From: Desulfosporosinus fructosivorans
GTDB taxonomy: Bacteria; Bacillota; Desulfitobacteriia; Desulfitobacteriales; Desulfitobacteriaceae
DNA: 64,000 nucleotides
Direction of reading: 5' to 3'
NCBI RefSeq assembly: GCF_004766045.1
Contig: NZ_SPQQ01000006.1
Span: 62,001 to 126,000 of the forward strand
Positions within the stretch are counted from its first letter, which is position 1. Each line of letters begins with the position of its first letter. The notes beneath the pieces were generated by a model, which was given only the letters and a program-made list of their open reading frames with translations, was not told the DNA's origin and did no database searches. A program made the translations under genes and the position numbers. Below are positions 45,214 to 53,663 of the stretch, one piece after another.

Positions 45214-45312
45214 TATTATCCCTCCTTTGTTGATTACTACCTATGCCTTAATTTAATGGAGTATGACAATTAAGCGTTATAAACTATAATTAAAATCGAG
45301 GAGGAATTAAAA

Positions 45313-46146
45313 ATGAAAAAAATGATTCCTGATTTTGTAAAAATGAAGCAGGCTGGTGAGAAAATTAGTATGCTAACAGCCTATGATTATCCTTCTGCTC
45401 AGTGGGTCGAAGAAGCGGGAATCGATACGATCCTTGTCGGAGATTCTTTGGGGATGGTAGTACTGGGATATGATTCAACAGTACCAGTAACAATGGAAGA
45501 AATTCTTCATCATACCAAAGCTGTGCGCAGAGGTGCTACCAAGACATTTGTAATAGCTGATATGCCGTTCATGAGTTACGCTTCAATTGACCTTGCGCTC
45601 ATGAATGCAGGTCGACTCCTTAAAGAAGGGGGAGCAGATGCAGTTAAACTTGAAGGTGGAGTAAATGTTGTCCCTATTGTTTTAGCTCTTACAAGAGCGG
45701 GAATTCCCGTTGTCGGACATATTGGACTAACTCCTCAAACGGCAAATCAACTAGGTGGATTTAAAGTTCAAGGGCGAGACATAGACCGTGCCAAGCAGCT
45801 AGTTAAAGATGGTCAGGCCTTAGAACAAGCAGGTGCCTTTTTACTTGTACTTGAGGCCATACCGCGGCAAGTGGCAGGGCAAATTTCGACAGACCTGACA
45901 ATACCTACAATTGGAATTGGGGCGGGACTAGACTGTGACGGTCAAGTACTCGTGTTTCACGATATATTAGGACTATTTGAACGATTTAAACCTAAATTCG
46001 TTAAACAATATGCTTCACTAGGTAAGGAAGCGGTTCTGGCGTTGCAGGACTTTCACAAAGAGGTAAAATCGAGTCAATTTCCAGCTTCGGAACACACTTT
46101 TGCCTTATCAGACGAAGTTGTTGAAAAACTCTATGGGAATAAATAA
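45313..46146 (+). CDS. panB: 3-methyl-2-oxobutanoate hydroxymethyltransferase
   Basis: A 277-residue pantothenate enzyme. MLTAYDYPSAQWVEEAGID, VGDSLGMVVLGYDSTVPVTM (metal-binding Asp-Ser), VKLEGG and GIGAGLDCDGQVLV are all typical. It transfers a hydroxymethyl group to ketoisovalerate. panC and panD are not next to it. AGGAGG before the ATG. Confidence 0.96.
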   Translation: MKKMIPDFVKMKQAGEKISMLTAYDYPSAQWVEEAGIDTILVGDSLGMVVLGYDSTVPVTMEEILHHTKAVRRGATKTFVIADMPFMSYASIDLALMNAGRLLKEGGADAVKLEGGVNVVPIVLALTRAGIPVVGHIGLTPQTANQLGGFKVQGRDIDRAKQLVKDGQALEQAGAFLLVLEAIPRQVAGQISTDLTIPTIGIGAGLDCDGQVLVFHDILGLFERFKPKFVKQYASLGKEAVLALQDFHKEVKSSQFPASEHTFALSDEVVEKLYGNK

Positions 46147-46275
46147 ATTAACTGCTAAATAGGATTATTTAAGTTTAATTAAAAATGATCTTTGTATAGC
46201 TTTTCTCTTTAAATTTGCTATAATATAATTACTTTTTAATTAAATTAATAAATAATGAGAAAGGATGGGCTAAGA

Positions 46276-46743
46276 TTGAGATTAAAGGAAAAAACACATC
46301 GTAAATTTGTCGAATTTTTTGAAAAGATTTCTAGTATGTATCATGGTAAGGATTTCGAATTAGCATATTCAGATATTCAGCGTGAAACAGGAGCAGCAAG
46401 TGTTACCTTAAAACGTGCGATTCAGGCCTTAGCGGAAGATGGAGTTATCGAAGTGCATTCAGGACGCAACTCGAGGTATGCACGTTTTCGATATCTTTTG
46501 CCTGTTCAGGAAAATGAAGAGAAAAATCCCGAAGCCTTACTTAATGAAACGCGAAACTCAGAAAATTTGAGTGACGGAGAAAAGCCTCAGCCTGGACGAA
46601 TTCTGGAGACAATCAATGAGGACGTCACAGAGTTAAGCCAGCTTGTTGATCACCTTCGTCGGCGTGTGCGTAATCAAGAAATGTCCATTGCCTTACTTCA
46701 AGATCGTTTAGCGGAAATAGAGGACAAAATGAGAAAGAGATAA
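46276..46743 (+). CDS. Winged-helix regulator with coiled-coil tail
   Basis: A 155-residue protein, start at the TTG at 46276 with AAAGGATG before it; the ATG at 46255 has no ribosome site. Residues 30-75 are a GntR-like winged helix-turn-helix (YSDIQRETGAASVTLKRAIQ, then GVIEVHSGRNSRYARF). Residues about 110-155 are predicted coiled coil (ELSQLVDHLRRRVRNQE). A promoter TATAAT lies at about 46220. No effector domain, so its signal and targets are unknown. Confidence 0.75.
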   Translation: MRLKEKTHRKFVEFFEKISSMYHGKDFELAYSDIQRETGAASVTLKRAIQALAEDGVIEVHSGRNSRYARFRYLLPVQENEEKNPEALLNETRNSENLSDGEKPQPGRILETINEDVTELSQLVDHLRRRVRNQEMSIALLQDRLAEIEDKMRKR

Positions 46744-46783
46744 TTTCCAAGCATTTGCTAGAGATTTTTTTGCAAAGTGGTGT

Positions 46784-46789
46784 TATAAT
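46784..46789 (+). promoter_or_regulatory. -10 element of the 6S RNA promoter
   Basis: TATAAT with GTG before it; transcription would begin at about 46796. The -35 is unclear. Confidence 0.55.
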
Positions 46790-46796
46790 GTGAATA

Positions 46797-46975
46797 CATC
46801 CTGAGTTGTGCGTGTGATTATCATGGTTTTGATCCTATTTAGTGACACGGGAGCTGAATGTTAGGTTAGTACAACAAGCCCTTTCGAGGGGAAGTTGGAA
46901 AGCTTAAACTAGGTGCCCACCTGCGAGAGCGGGGTCAGAAACCTGAAGTCATACGGCAAGTTGGGGGAGGGTAGG
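46797..46975 (+). ncRNA. ssrS: Probable 6S RNA
   Basis: About 175 bases between a TATAAT and a terminator, with no reading frame. The 5' side CCTGAGTTGTGCGTG can pair with the 3' side CATACGGCAAG, closing a long rod. The 3' half GGTGCCCACCTG, GGGGTCAGAAACCTG and ACGGCAA follows the order CACCT...GGGT-A...CCTG...CGGCA seen in 6S RNAs. 6S RNA binds sigma-A RNA polymerase in stationary phase. Ends are approximate. Confidence 0.7.
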
Positions 46976-47001
46976 GAATAGGAATATTCACTACCCTTTT
47001 T
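46969..47001 (+). terminator. Terminator of the 6S RNA
   Basis: GGGTAG / CTACCC with inner GAATA / TATTC, followed by TTTTT. Confidence 0.85.
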
Positions 47002-47019
47002 ATATTAAGGGGTGTATTT

Positions 47020-47649
47020 ATGGCGACTCGAATCATACTAACTCGTCATGGCCAGACCATATGGAACATTGAAGGACGAGTTCAAGGAAGTTTGGACTCT
47101 CCGCTTACAGAAAAGGGGATACTTCAGGCCCGTTCCTTAGCAGTTAGACTAAGAGATGAGGATATTGACCATATTTATTCCAGTGACTCCTGTCGAGCGA
47201 TAGGTACTGCAGAAGAGATTCGTTGTGAACTTGGGCTTGAAACAGTGTACACAAACCCTGCGCTCCGCGAGTTTGCCTTTGGTGAATGGGAAGGGCTGAT
47301 CTGGCAAGACTTACGAATTGCTAATCCAGAGGTATTTAAAATTTGGGACTCGGAGCCGCATCTAGTTACTACACCCGGTGGCGAGAACATGGGATTAGTC
47401 ATGGAAAGGGCCTGGAAATTTTTACAGCAAATTATTGCCAGCTATCCAGATGAGACGGTATGTATTGTAACCCATGGGTTAACTCTAAAGATGCTAGTTA
47501 CGAAAGCATTAGGTTTTGAGGTCCATGAGTGGGCTAAAACACCATGGCAACATAATACGGCCTTGAACATCTTTGAGATTGTTGGAAACCAATGGATGCC
47601 AATACTCGTTGGAGATTGCAAGCACTTAGAGGAATCTGAGTTGATTTAG
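47020..47649 (+). CDS. Histidine phosphatase family protein
   Basis: A 209-residue enzyme of the phosphoglycerate mutase-like superfamily: LTRHGQTIWNIEGRVQGSLD (catalytic His10), EFAFGEWEGL and VCIVTHGLTLKML (second His). Candidates are broad phosphatase PhoE or alpha-ribazole phosphatase CobC; no cobalamin genes adjoin, which favours PhoE-like. Real phosphoglycerate mutases have longer insertions. Confidence 0.88.
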   Translation: MATRIILTRHGQTIWNIEGRVQGSLDSPLTEKGILQARSLAVRLRDEDIDHIYSSDSCRAIGTAEEIRCELGLETVYTNPALREFAFGEWEGLIWQDLRIANPEVFKIWDSEPHLVTTPGGENMGLVMERAWKFLQQIIASYPDETVCIVTHGLTLKMLVTKALGFEVHEWAKTPWQHNTALNIFEIVGNQWMPILVGDCKHLEESELI

Positions 47650-47701
47650 AAGTTAAATCACTAATTCAGAAAAACGTAAACATAACGATATTAATTTCTG
47701 T

Positions 47702-47754
47702 AAAAAAATAGGCGTAAGGGATAAGCTATAGCTGTCCCGTACGCCTATTTTTTT
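47702..47754. terminator. Bidirectional terminator
   Basis: AAAAAAATAGGCGTA / TACGCCTATTTTTTT with an inner GGGA / TCCC pair. T runs follow on both strands, between convergent genes. Confidence 0.9.
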
Positions 47755-47822
47755 ACTAAGTCAAAGCCCAGTCGCTGGGCGAAATCGCTAATCTGACATC
47801 TTCCTGAGAAGTGAGAAGGAAG

Positions 47823-48842
47823 TTACTTCGTGCTTTTCTCCCAATCTTGCATAAACAGAGTACCTAATTTGATGGAGGCTGAAGGAGAAGGGACAGTAAT
47901 GGAAAATTCATGGTTAGTGACAAATGAAGTTCGTGTCCAGTTTGCACTGCTTAGAAAGAAAGTTGAGTTATCGAAAATGGCTAAGTGCATTCCGAGCGGC
48001 GTTTCAGTTGGAAAATATCGGATGGAAATGTTGCTGGAGGTCAATTTCTCTAGGGAAGCCGGTGATTTACTCATCACAGCTCGATCTAGAATTAGACGAA
48101 CGTCTCGTCCTTTCTCGGCAGCATCAACTAGGGCCTGAATTAAATCAGAATCAGATATTTCAGAGATTTCTATCCAGATGGATGTTATGCTAGCTGATAT
48201 CTTCTCGGCAAGTTGTTGTTTAACCTTGGCATTGGTGGCTAGTACAATATAATCATCGGGTAAAGTGGAAGTCTCCGGCACAGACAGGGGGAATGTAGTG
48301 GTGAATTCCCAATCCTTTGAGAACACAGTTGCGGCTTTCCAAGCTGATCTTCCAGATAATTCTACGGCAAGATCATGGGCGAGAAGCCCATCAGCAGTCC
48401 ATGGTGGTCCATAAACCATAGCTGCTTTTTGGTCAACAATTAAGTACTTAGTGTGGTTGATCTGTCCCTTTTGCGCAGGATAATACTGAATTGATACATT
48501 TTGACTCTTTAATAGATCTAATGTTGTTCGATTTACTTTTTGCCATTGGTCCAAGAGGATGCGGACCTCAATCCCAGCTTGGGATTTTACAAGGAGGAGC
48601 TGAATAAGTTGAGGGTCATCAAACTCAGCTTGTTCAACATAAATAGACGTTTGTGCAGATTGAATGAGGGATAACGTTCGAGCATAAATTGCATCTTTAT
48701 CAACATAGAGCGCTTCTGGGGGCAGGTTGGAAATTGGGGCTGGTTCAGAAGTAAAGTTAGGAAACTTAAGTGAACACCCACTTAAAAACAACATACTGAA
48801 TGTCAGCAGAAAGATAGAAACGATGAATCTCAGTTTTGACAT
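47823..48842 (-). CDS. Phospholipase D-like lipoprotein with one intact HKD motif
   Basis: A 339-residue protein with signal peptide and lipobox LSGC (Cys23), so outside the membrane. Two PLD-like halves. The first HKD is intact: NHTKYLIVDQ. The second aligns as GMHLAIFDNS, where catalytic His becomes Gly and Lys becomes His. Two-domain PLD enzymes need both motifs, so it may be inactive, act as a dimer, or bind lipids only. Single gene, followed by a bidirectional terminator. Confidence 0.85.
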   Translation of the reverse strand: MSKLRFIVSIFLLTFSMLFLSGCSLKFPNFTSEPAPISNLPPEALYVDKDAIYARTLSLIQSAQTSIYVEQAEFDDPQLIQLLLVKSQAGIEVRILLDQWQKVNRTTLDLLKSQNVSIQYYPAQKGQINHTKYLIVDQKAAMVYGPPWTADGLLAHDLAVELSGRSAWKAATVFSKDWEFTTTFPLSVPETSTLPDDYIVLATNAKVKQQLAEKISASITSIWIEISEISDSDLIQALVDAAEKGRDVRLILDRAVMSKSPASLEKLTSSNISIRYFPTETPLGMHLAIFDNSTFFLSSANWTRTSFVTNHEFSITVPSPSASIKLGTLFMQDWEKSTK

Positions 48843-48943
48843 GGTAGTTCATTCTCCCAAGGTTAAAAATATTGTCTATATTATACCATAAACAATCACT
48901 AGGTTAATAGTTTTAAGAGGCATAACTCTTCTAAGTTCCTCAT

Positions 48944-49104
48944 ACTAGTCAGAAAGTATAACTTTGAGTAATACTTTCTTGAAGGTCCCTTCTCGCCGTC
49001 CAAGACTACAGGGACACTCTTGCCGTCCATGGCCAGCGCATAAGTGCAACTAAGGCCATCACCGGCGCCTGAAGGCTTGGTACTTGCCAAGTTTTCTATA
49101 TAAA
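48944..49104 (+). repeat. Dispersed repeat family B, copy 5 (longest)
   Basis: Begins ACTAGTCAGAAAGTATAAC, hairpin AGAAAGTAT / ATACTTTCT, TTGAAGGTCCCTTCTCGCCG, ACTACAGGGACACTCTTGCC, CATGGCCAGCGC, GGCGCCTGAAGGCTTGGTAC and ends TTGCCAAGTTTTCTATA. About 160 bases, no gene. Confidence 0.75.
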
Positions 49105-49143
49105 ATTCGCAAGGGAGTTTATTAATTGAAAGGGTTTAGATTT

Positions 49144-51456
49144 ATGAAGCTGTTTAAATCTAAGGTGTTCATATTATTAATTGTCTTGTGTCTTAGCGCA
49201 ATTTCATGGCTGGTTTATACAAAGATTATTATAAAGCCGATCCTCAATGATTCTAAACCAGCTGAATTTTCCGCGACGCTGGCTTATGAGCATGTGAAGT
49301 ATCTTGTCCAAAAAATTGGGCCTAGACCTGCAGGCAGTAAGGCGGAGCTGACGGCAGCTCAGTATATTAGTTATGTATTGAAGCAAAATGGCTGGAAAGT
49401 TCGTGAGCAGCCATTTAGTAAAGTTGTCATTCGAGAAGCTTCAGTCTTACAACAAGAACAACAGGTCGAACTAATCAGTAGCCAAAACATTATCGCCGAG
49501 TTGCCGGGGAGTCTGCCCGACACCATTGTAGGCGGTGCACATTATGATTCTGCTAATCTAAATGCTCCTGGGGCACTTGATAATGCTTCAGGTGTGGGGG
49601 TCTTATTAGAGCTTTCCCGAGTTCTAAGTAAAGTACCACATCAAGAAACCTATCAATTGATTTTCTTTGGAGCAGAAGAGTATGGGCTGGTCGGGTCGCA
49701 ATTCTATACATCACAAGCAGACTTATCGGCGGTTCGATGGATGCTCAATGTAGACATGGTCGGGACACCATTAGAAATAGATGTTGCAGGCAAAAAATCT
49801 GCACCTCCAGAGTTGATTAAGCAAGTCACAGCTTTGGCAAGTGATAGTGGCATCCCATTTCACATAAGTCGCGATTTTATAATGATGACCCGTGAAAGTA
49901 CGCACGGTGGATCAAGTGACTTTAGTTCCTTCTTGGATAAGGGTATTCCAGCACTTGGACTAGGTATATTTGGACGGCCTGAAGGATATTATCATCGACC
50001 GGAAGATCGTTTGGAGCGTGTGTCGCTGGACGAAATGCAGAAAATAGGTGAGTATACTCATCGATTGCTAACATCTGTAAAGCTGGAACAGCTCGGACCG
50101 AGCGTTTGGGATGAGTTGTATCTACCATTTGTGTTAGGAAGTAATGTATTTATACTCACGAGTAACGGAATACGTTGTTTTACCTTTTTAACATTTTTAG
50201 GGACTGCTTTAATGTTAATGGGGGTTTTTAGGAAAGATATAGAGAAACAAAGAGCAAACTGGAAAAAAGTGTTTTACATTCTAGGGGTTATGCTATTACT
50301 GAGTGTGTTAGTGGTTGGCTTAAGTGGGGTGGGAGAATTTCTCTGGAGTTGGATTAAACAGGTACAGGTATTGCATCACGCCTACCCTCTACTTTTTCTC
50401 GCTGCTCGTATCGGTATTGCCTTAGGAATTTTTATGGCCGTTGCGAGTTGGCTTCATAAGGTTCCTTTAGCAAGGGATCCCCAAATATATTGGTTTACTG
50501 GAGTTTCACTTCTTTTTGCAGTTAGCTTAGTGTTAGCACTCATTCGTATTGACCTTGCCTTTCCTTTTGTGTTTTGGCTTCTGTGTATGGTTATGCAGTT
50601 TTTCTTACCTAATATTTTATTAGTTTTACTGGGGCCCTATTTTATTTATACGATCCATTTTGAACTCATAAATTCTCAGCAGTGGGGCAGCTTTTACGAG
50701 GCGCTACACAAATATAGTCTGATCTTTCTCGTGATTTATAGCTTACTACTAATTCCGCTTTTTCTTGCCGCGCTACATGTCGCAATCACTAAAATACAGC
50801 TTTCGAAGAAGATATTGAATCATATTCGAAAACCAGCACTGATCATGATAAGTCTCCTGATTTTATCCTTAGGATTAGTCCCAATTTACACAAGAAGTTA
50901 CCCACAGACAGTCGTAGTTCGAGAAGAGTGGTCAGGGAATAACGATGGATTACTTCATATTTTCTCTGAGGAACGTCTGCCTCATGAATTAGTGAAAGAT
51001 TTGAATGCCCAAGAAGGCAATAGCCAATTTGTCCCGATTCTTAATGAATTGGCCCCGATAAACGTTGATGCATCCGTGGTAGAAAAAAACAAAGATGCGA
51101 TGAGAACCCTCGATATCTCTTTTATGCTTAATTATCCAAGGGAACCCTATTTAATTCGTTTCAAATTAGAAAGCTCTCATCCTTTTGAAATCCAAACAGA
51201 CGATTTTCTACCAATAGCTAAACTTCCTAAAAAAATTGAATTAAAAGGTGTCCTTCAACCCTCTGGTAATTATTCAATCACCCTACAGAGAACGCCTCCC
51301 CATAAAAAAATAATCCATTTGGCTGTAGAGACAGAGGGAATAATGACGTGTACATTCGAGGCCATATTTCCTGATCTGTCACCGCGCTTAAAAATTCAAA
51401 ACACACTTTTATCGGTTGATTATGAGATACAGTTTAAAGAAAGTTATGATTTTTAA
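49144..51456 (+). CDS. M28 family membrane peptidase
   Basis: A 770-residue protein from the ATG at 49144. One N-terminal anchor is followed by an extracellular M28 zinc aminopeptidase domain (about 35-320): VGGAHYDSAN (His, Asp), GALDNASGVGVLLEL (bridging Asp), FFGAEEYGL (Glu-Glu), MLNVDMVG and YYHRPEDR. Seven or so membrane segments (about 345-590) and an outer beta-rich domain of 180 residues follow. This layout recalls ER-type Fxna peptidases. Substrate unknown. Confidence 0.88.
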   Translation: MKLFKSKVFILLIVLCLSAISWLVYTKIIIKPILNDSKPAEFSATLAYEHVKYLVQKIGPRPAGSKAELTAAQYISYVLKQNGWKVREQPFSKVVIREASVLQQEQQVELISSQNIIAELPGSLPDTIVGGAHYDSANLNAPGALDNASGVGVLLELSRVLSKVPHQETYQLIFFGAEEYGLVGSQFYTSQADLSAVRWMLNVDMVGTPLEIDVAGKKSAPPELIKQVTALASDSGIPFHISRDFIMMTRESTHGGSSDFSSFLDKGIPALGLGIFGRPEGYYHRPEDRLERVSLDEMQKIGEYTHRLLTSVKLEQLGPSVWDELYLPFVLGSNVFILTSNGIRCFTFLTFLGTALMLMGVFRKDIEKQRANWKKVFYILGVMLLLSVLVVGLSGVGEFLWSWIKQVQVLHHAYPLLFLAARIGIALGIFMAVASWLHKVPLARDPQIYWFTGVSLLFAVSLVLALIRIDLAFPFVFWLLCMVMQFFLPNILLVLLGPYFIYTIHFELINSQQWGSFYEALHKYSLIFLVIYSLLLIPLFLAALHVAITKIQLSKKILNHIRKPALIMISLLILSLGLVPIYTRSYPQTVVVREEWSGNNDGLLHIFSEERLPHELVKDLNAQEGNSQFVPILNELAPINVDASVVEKNKDAMRTLDISFMLNYPREPYLIRFKLESSHPFEIQTDDFLPIAKLPKKIELKGVLQPSGNYSITLQRTPPHKKIIHLAVETEGIMTCTFEAIFPDLSPRLKIQNTLLSVDYEIQFKESYDF

Positions 51457-51523
51457 ATAACTCACCTTGCATACGTTAAAACTATTAGGGAAAAATAAAG
51501 ATAGCGTGAGGAGAGTGAAATAA

Positions 51524-51763
51524 ATGTATAAATTGATAGCAGTCGAAACTGGACTAGAAAATGTAACTCGGGCTTTACATGACGCAGGATTTAAGACGAC
51601 TCCTCTAGAGGGTCAATCCTTAAAAACCGTCCGAGCCGTTGTCGTCAAAGGAGACGGAACAGATGTTTTGGCCCCTGAATGGCCTGTGAAAATGCCTGTG
51701 ATCAATGCATCGGGGCGGAGCGCAGACGAAATCGTAGATGTTCTGCGGGATCGCCTCTCTTAA
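51524..51763 (+). CDS. YkuS family (UPF0180) protein
   Basis: 79 residues matching the whole length of UPF0180: IAVETGLENVTRALHDAGF, AVVVKGDGTDVL and a final helix. A small alpha/beta cytoplasmic protein common in spore formers. GAGGAGAG before the ATG. Function unknown. Confidence 0.85.
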   Translation: MYKLIAVETGLENVTRALHDAGFKTTPLEGQSLKTVRAVVVKGDGTDVLAPEWPVKMPVINASGRSADEIVDVLRDRLS

Positions 51764-51775
51764 AGGCATAAGTTG

Positions 51776-51931
51776 TTATGGAACCGTCCTTCCATTTTGA
51801 TGTTCGATATTCGACGTTTGTGTACGAATTAAGGAATGCTCAACAGTTTCTCGTGCCTCAAAGAATTCCTTGATTCGAACCATGAATTTCGTACCACGAA
51901 CATCGATTGAGAGGGCGGCTTCTTTTTTCAC
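51776..51931 (-). CDS. Possible small protein, 51 aa
   Basis: A frame from the GTG at 51931 reading VKKEAALSIDVRGTKFMVRI, then KEFFEARETVEHSLIR. Amino-acid usage looks coding-like, but there is no ribosome site and the frame stays open upstream, so the start is doubtful. Possibly a decayed gene. Confidence 0.28.
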   Translation of the reverse strand: MKKEAALSIDVRGTKFMVRIKEFFEARETVEHSLIRTQTSNIEHQNGRTVP

Positions 51932-51996
51932 TAAGATGGATAAGATACCATATAATGGATTATAATCAATACACTCATTTTGAAGGAGTTGTTCTT

Positions 51997-52140
51997 ATGT
52001 TCTTTGGCGTCATCCCCTTTGCCTTAGGTTTTGGATTAGGGACTTTAGCAGCACCGCGCTATGTTCCGTATCCAGCGTATTCCGCATATCCTCCCCCGTA
52101 TCCGTATCCGTATCCGTATCCGTACCCTTACTGGTACTAA
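51997..52140 (+). CDS. Short Pro-Tyr repeat protein, 47 aa
   Basis: From the ATG at 51997 (GAAGGAG before). A hydrophobic Gly-rich half (MFFGVIPFALGFGLGTLAAP) is followed by a tail of PY dipeptides (PPPYPYPYPYPYPYWY) encoded by a CCGTAT hexamer repeat. Such Tyr/Pro-rich tails occur in spore coat and surface peptides; this is only a suggestion. Confidence 0.7.
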   Translation: MFFGVIPFALGFGLGTLAAPRYVPYPAYSAYPPPYPYPYPYPYPYWY

Positions 52141-52318
52141 GGATTTATGAATTGCCCTTACGGTTGAATAATTTAATTTGCCCAACAGCTTAGTCATAAA
52201 TTGTTTGTACAGTTCGAGGAAAAGGAAGCAAAAGCTTCCTTTTCTTCGACTTTCACGGTATATTCTTAGAGATGTCTATCACATATTAAAGGTAGACTGG
52301 AAAGTGAGGAAGATTATA

Positions 52319-53593
52319 TTGACTGTTTCCAAAGCGTTTCTTAAACAAAATCGTAAAAAGAGGCTTGAGCAAGGGCATCCTTGGGTTTATCCAGGTGAAA
52401 TCGAAAAAATAGAAGGGGACCCTCAGGGTGGGGACGTTATACATATTGTTAATCATGTTGGGCATTTTTTAGCCCAGGGATTTTATAATCCACTATCCCA
52501 ACTTATCATTCGAGTTGTGACTTATTCAGAGGTTGAAGTGGATGAAACCTTATTTTATGATAAGATTGAACAAGCGTGGAAGCGTCGGCAATGGTTATTA
52601 CCAACAGCAACTTCATGTCGTGTTGTGCATGGGGAAGCTGATTTTCTACCAGGAATAATCATTGATAAATATGAAGATGTTTTAGTTGTGCAAATACTTT
52701 CCTTAGGGATGGAAATGCGGCGACAATGGATTTATCAAGCATTAAAGAAGCTTTTTAACCCGCGTGGGATCTATGAGCGAAGTGATGTTCCGGTTAGGAG
52801 GCTCGAAGGACTTGAAGAGAGAGAGGGCTTTGTGGATGAACCCTTTGATACTCATGTAACGGTAATCGAAAATGGCTTGAAAATCTTAGTAGATGTTGCA
52901 GAAGGACAGAAAACAGGGTATTTTTTCGATCAGCGGGAAAATAGAGCTGCGTTGAAGCCACTGATGACTGGATGGGGTCTTTCCCACGGAATTAAAGAGG
53001 ATGAGACTGGAAAGCCCAAGAATGCTTCAGGTAGAGAAATTAAAAATCCCTTTTGGAACGGCGCTGAGGTCTTGGATTGTTTCTCACATACTGGCTCTTT
53101 CATGTTGCACGCTTGTCATTATGGAGCCAAAAAAGTAACCTGTTTAGACATTTCAGAGAAGGCTATTGAAATGGCCAAAGAAAATGCTTTGTTGAATGGC
53201 TTTCTTCACAGGACTGAATTTGTGGCTGCCAATGCTTTTGATTTCTTGAGAGAACAGGTAAAAGAGAAAAAAACATGGGATGTTGTCATCCTCGACCCTC
53301 CTGCATTTGCTAAAAACCGTCAAGCTATTGAAAGCGCTGTACGGGGGTATAAAGAAATAAATCTACAGGGGATGAAGTTAGTTCGTCCTGGAGGAATCTT
53401 AGTAACCGCATCTTGTTCTTATCATTTGAGTGCCTCTCGCTTCTTTAAAATGCTTCAAGAAGCGGCTATAGATGCACATAAAGTATTAAGGCTCATTGAA
53501 TTCCGACGCGCGGGAATTGATCATCCGGTGCTATTAGGGAGTGAAGAAACAGACTATTTAAAGTTTGCAATATATGAAGTATTTGAACGATAA
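52319..53593 (+). CDS. rlmI: RlmI-type 23S rRNA methyltransferase
   Basis: A 424-residue protein, start at the TTG at 52319 (GAGGAAG before); a GTG at 52304 is possible. PUA domain 1-80 (HPWVYPGEIEKIEG), EEHD-like domain, then a Rossmann methyltransferase: VLDCFSHTGSFMLHA (SAM loop), DPPAFAKN (catalytic) and TASCSYH. RlmI makes m5C1962 in E. coli 23S rRNA. A charged insertion of about 25 residues (HGIKEDETGKPKNASG) sits just before the SAM loop and is not usual. Confidence 0.85.
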   Translation: MTVSKAFLKQNRKKRLEQGHPWVYPGEIEKIEGDPQGGDVIHIVNHVGHFLAQGFYNPLSQLIIRVVTYSEVEVDETLFYDKIEQAWKRRQWLLPTATSCRVVHGEADFLPGIIIDKYEDVLVVQILSLGMEMRRQWIYQALKKLFNPRGIYERSDVPVRRLEGLEEREGFVDEPFDTHVTVIENGLKILVDVAEGQKTGYFFDQRENRAALKPLMTGWGLSHGIKEDETGKPKNASGREIKNPFWNGAEVLDCFSHTGSFMLHACHYGAKKVTCLDISEKAIEMAKENALLNGFLHRTEFVAANAFDFLREQVKEKKTWDVVILDPPAFAKNRQAIESAVRGYKEINLQGMKLVRPGGILVTASCSYHLSASRFFKMLQEAAIDAHKVLRLIEFRRAGIDHPVLLGSEETDYLKFAIYEVFER

Positions 53594-53608
53594 ATATCTG
53601 AAAGCTCT

Positions 53609-53636
53609 TTGCAAATGAGTCTCCTTGTCATATAAT
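53609..53636 (+). promoter_or_regulatory. Promoter of the Fur-family gene
   Basis: TTGCAA (53609-53614), 16 bases, TATAAT (53631-53636). Confidence 0.65.
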
Positions 53637-53663
53637 GGGTAATATATGGAGGAGGGGCTAGGA

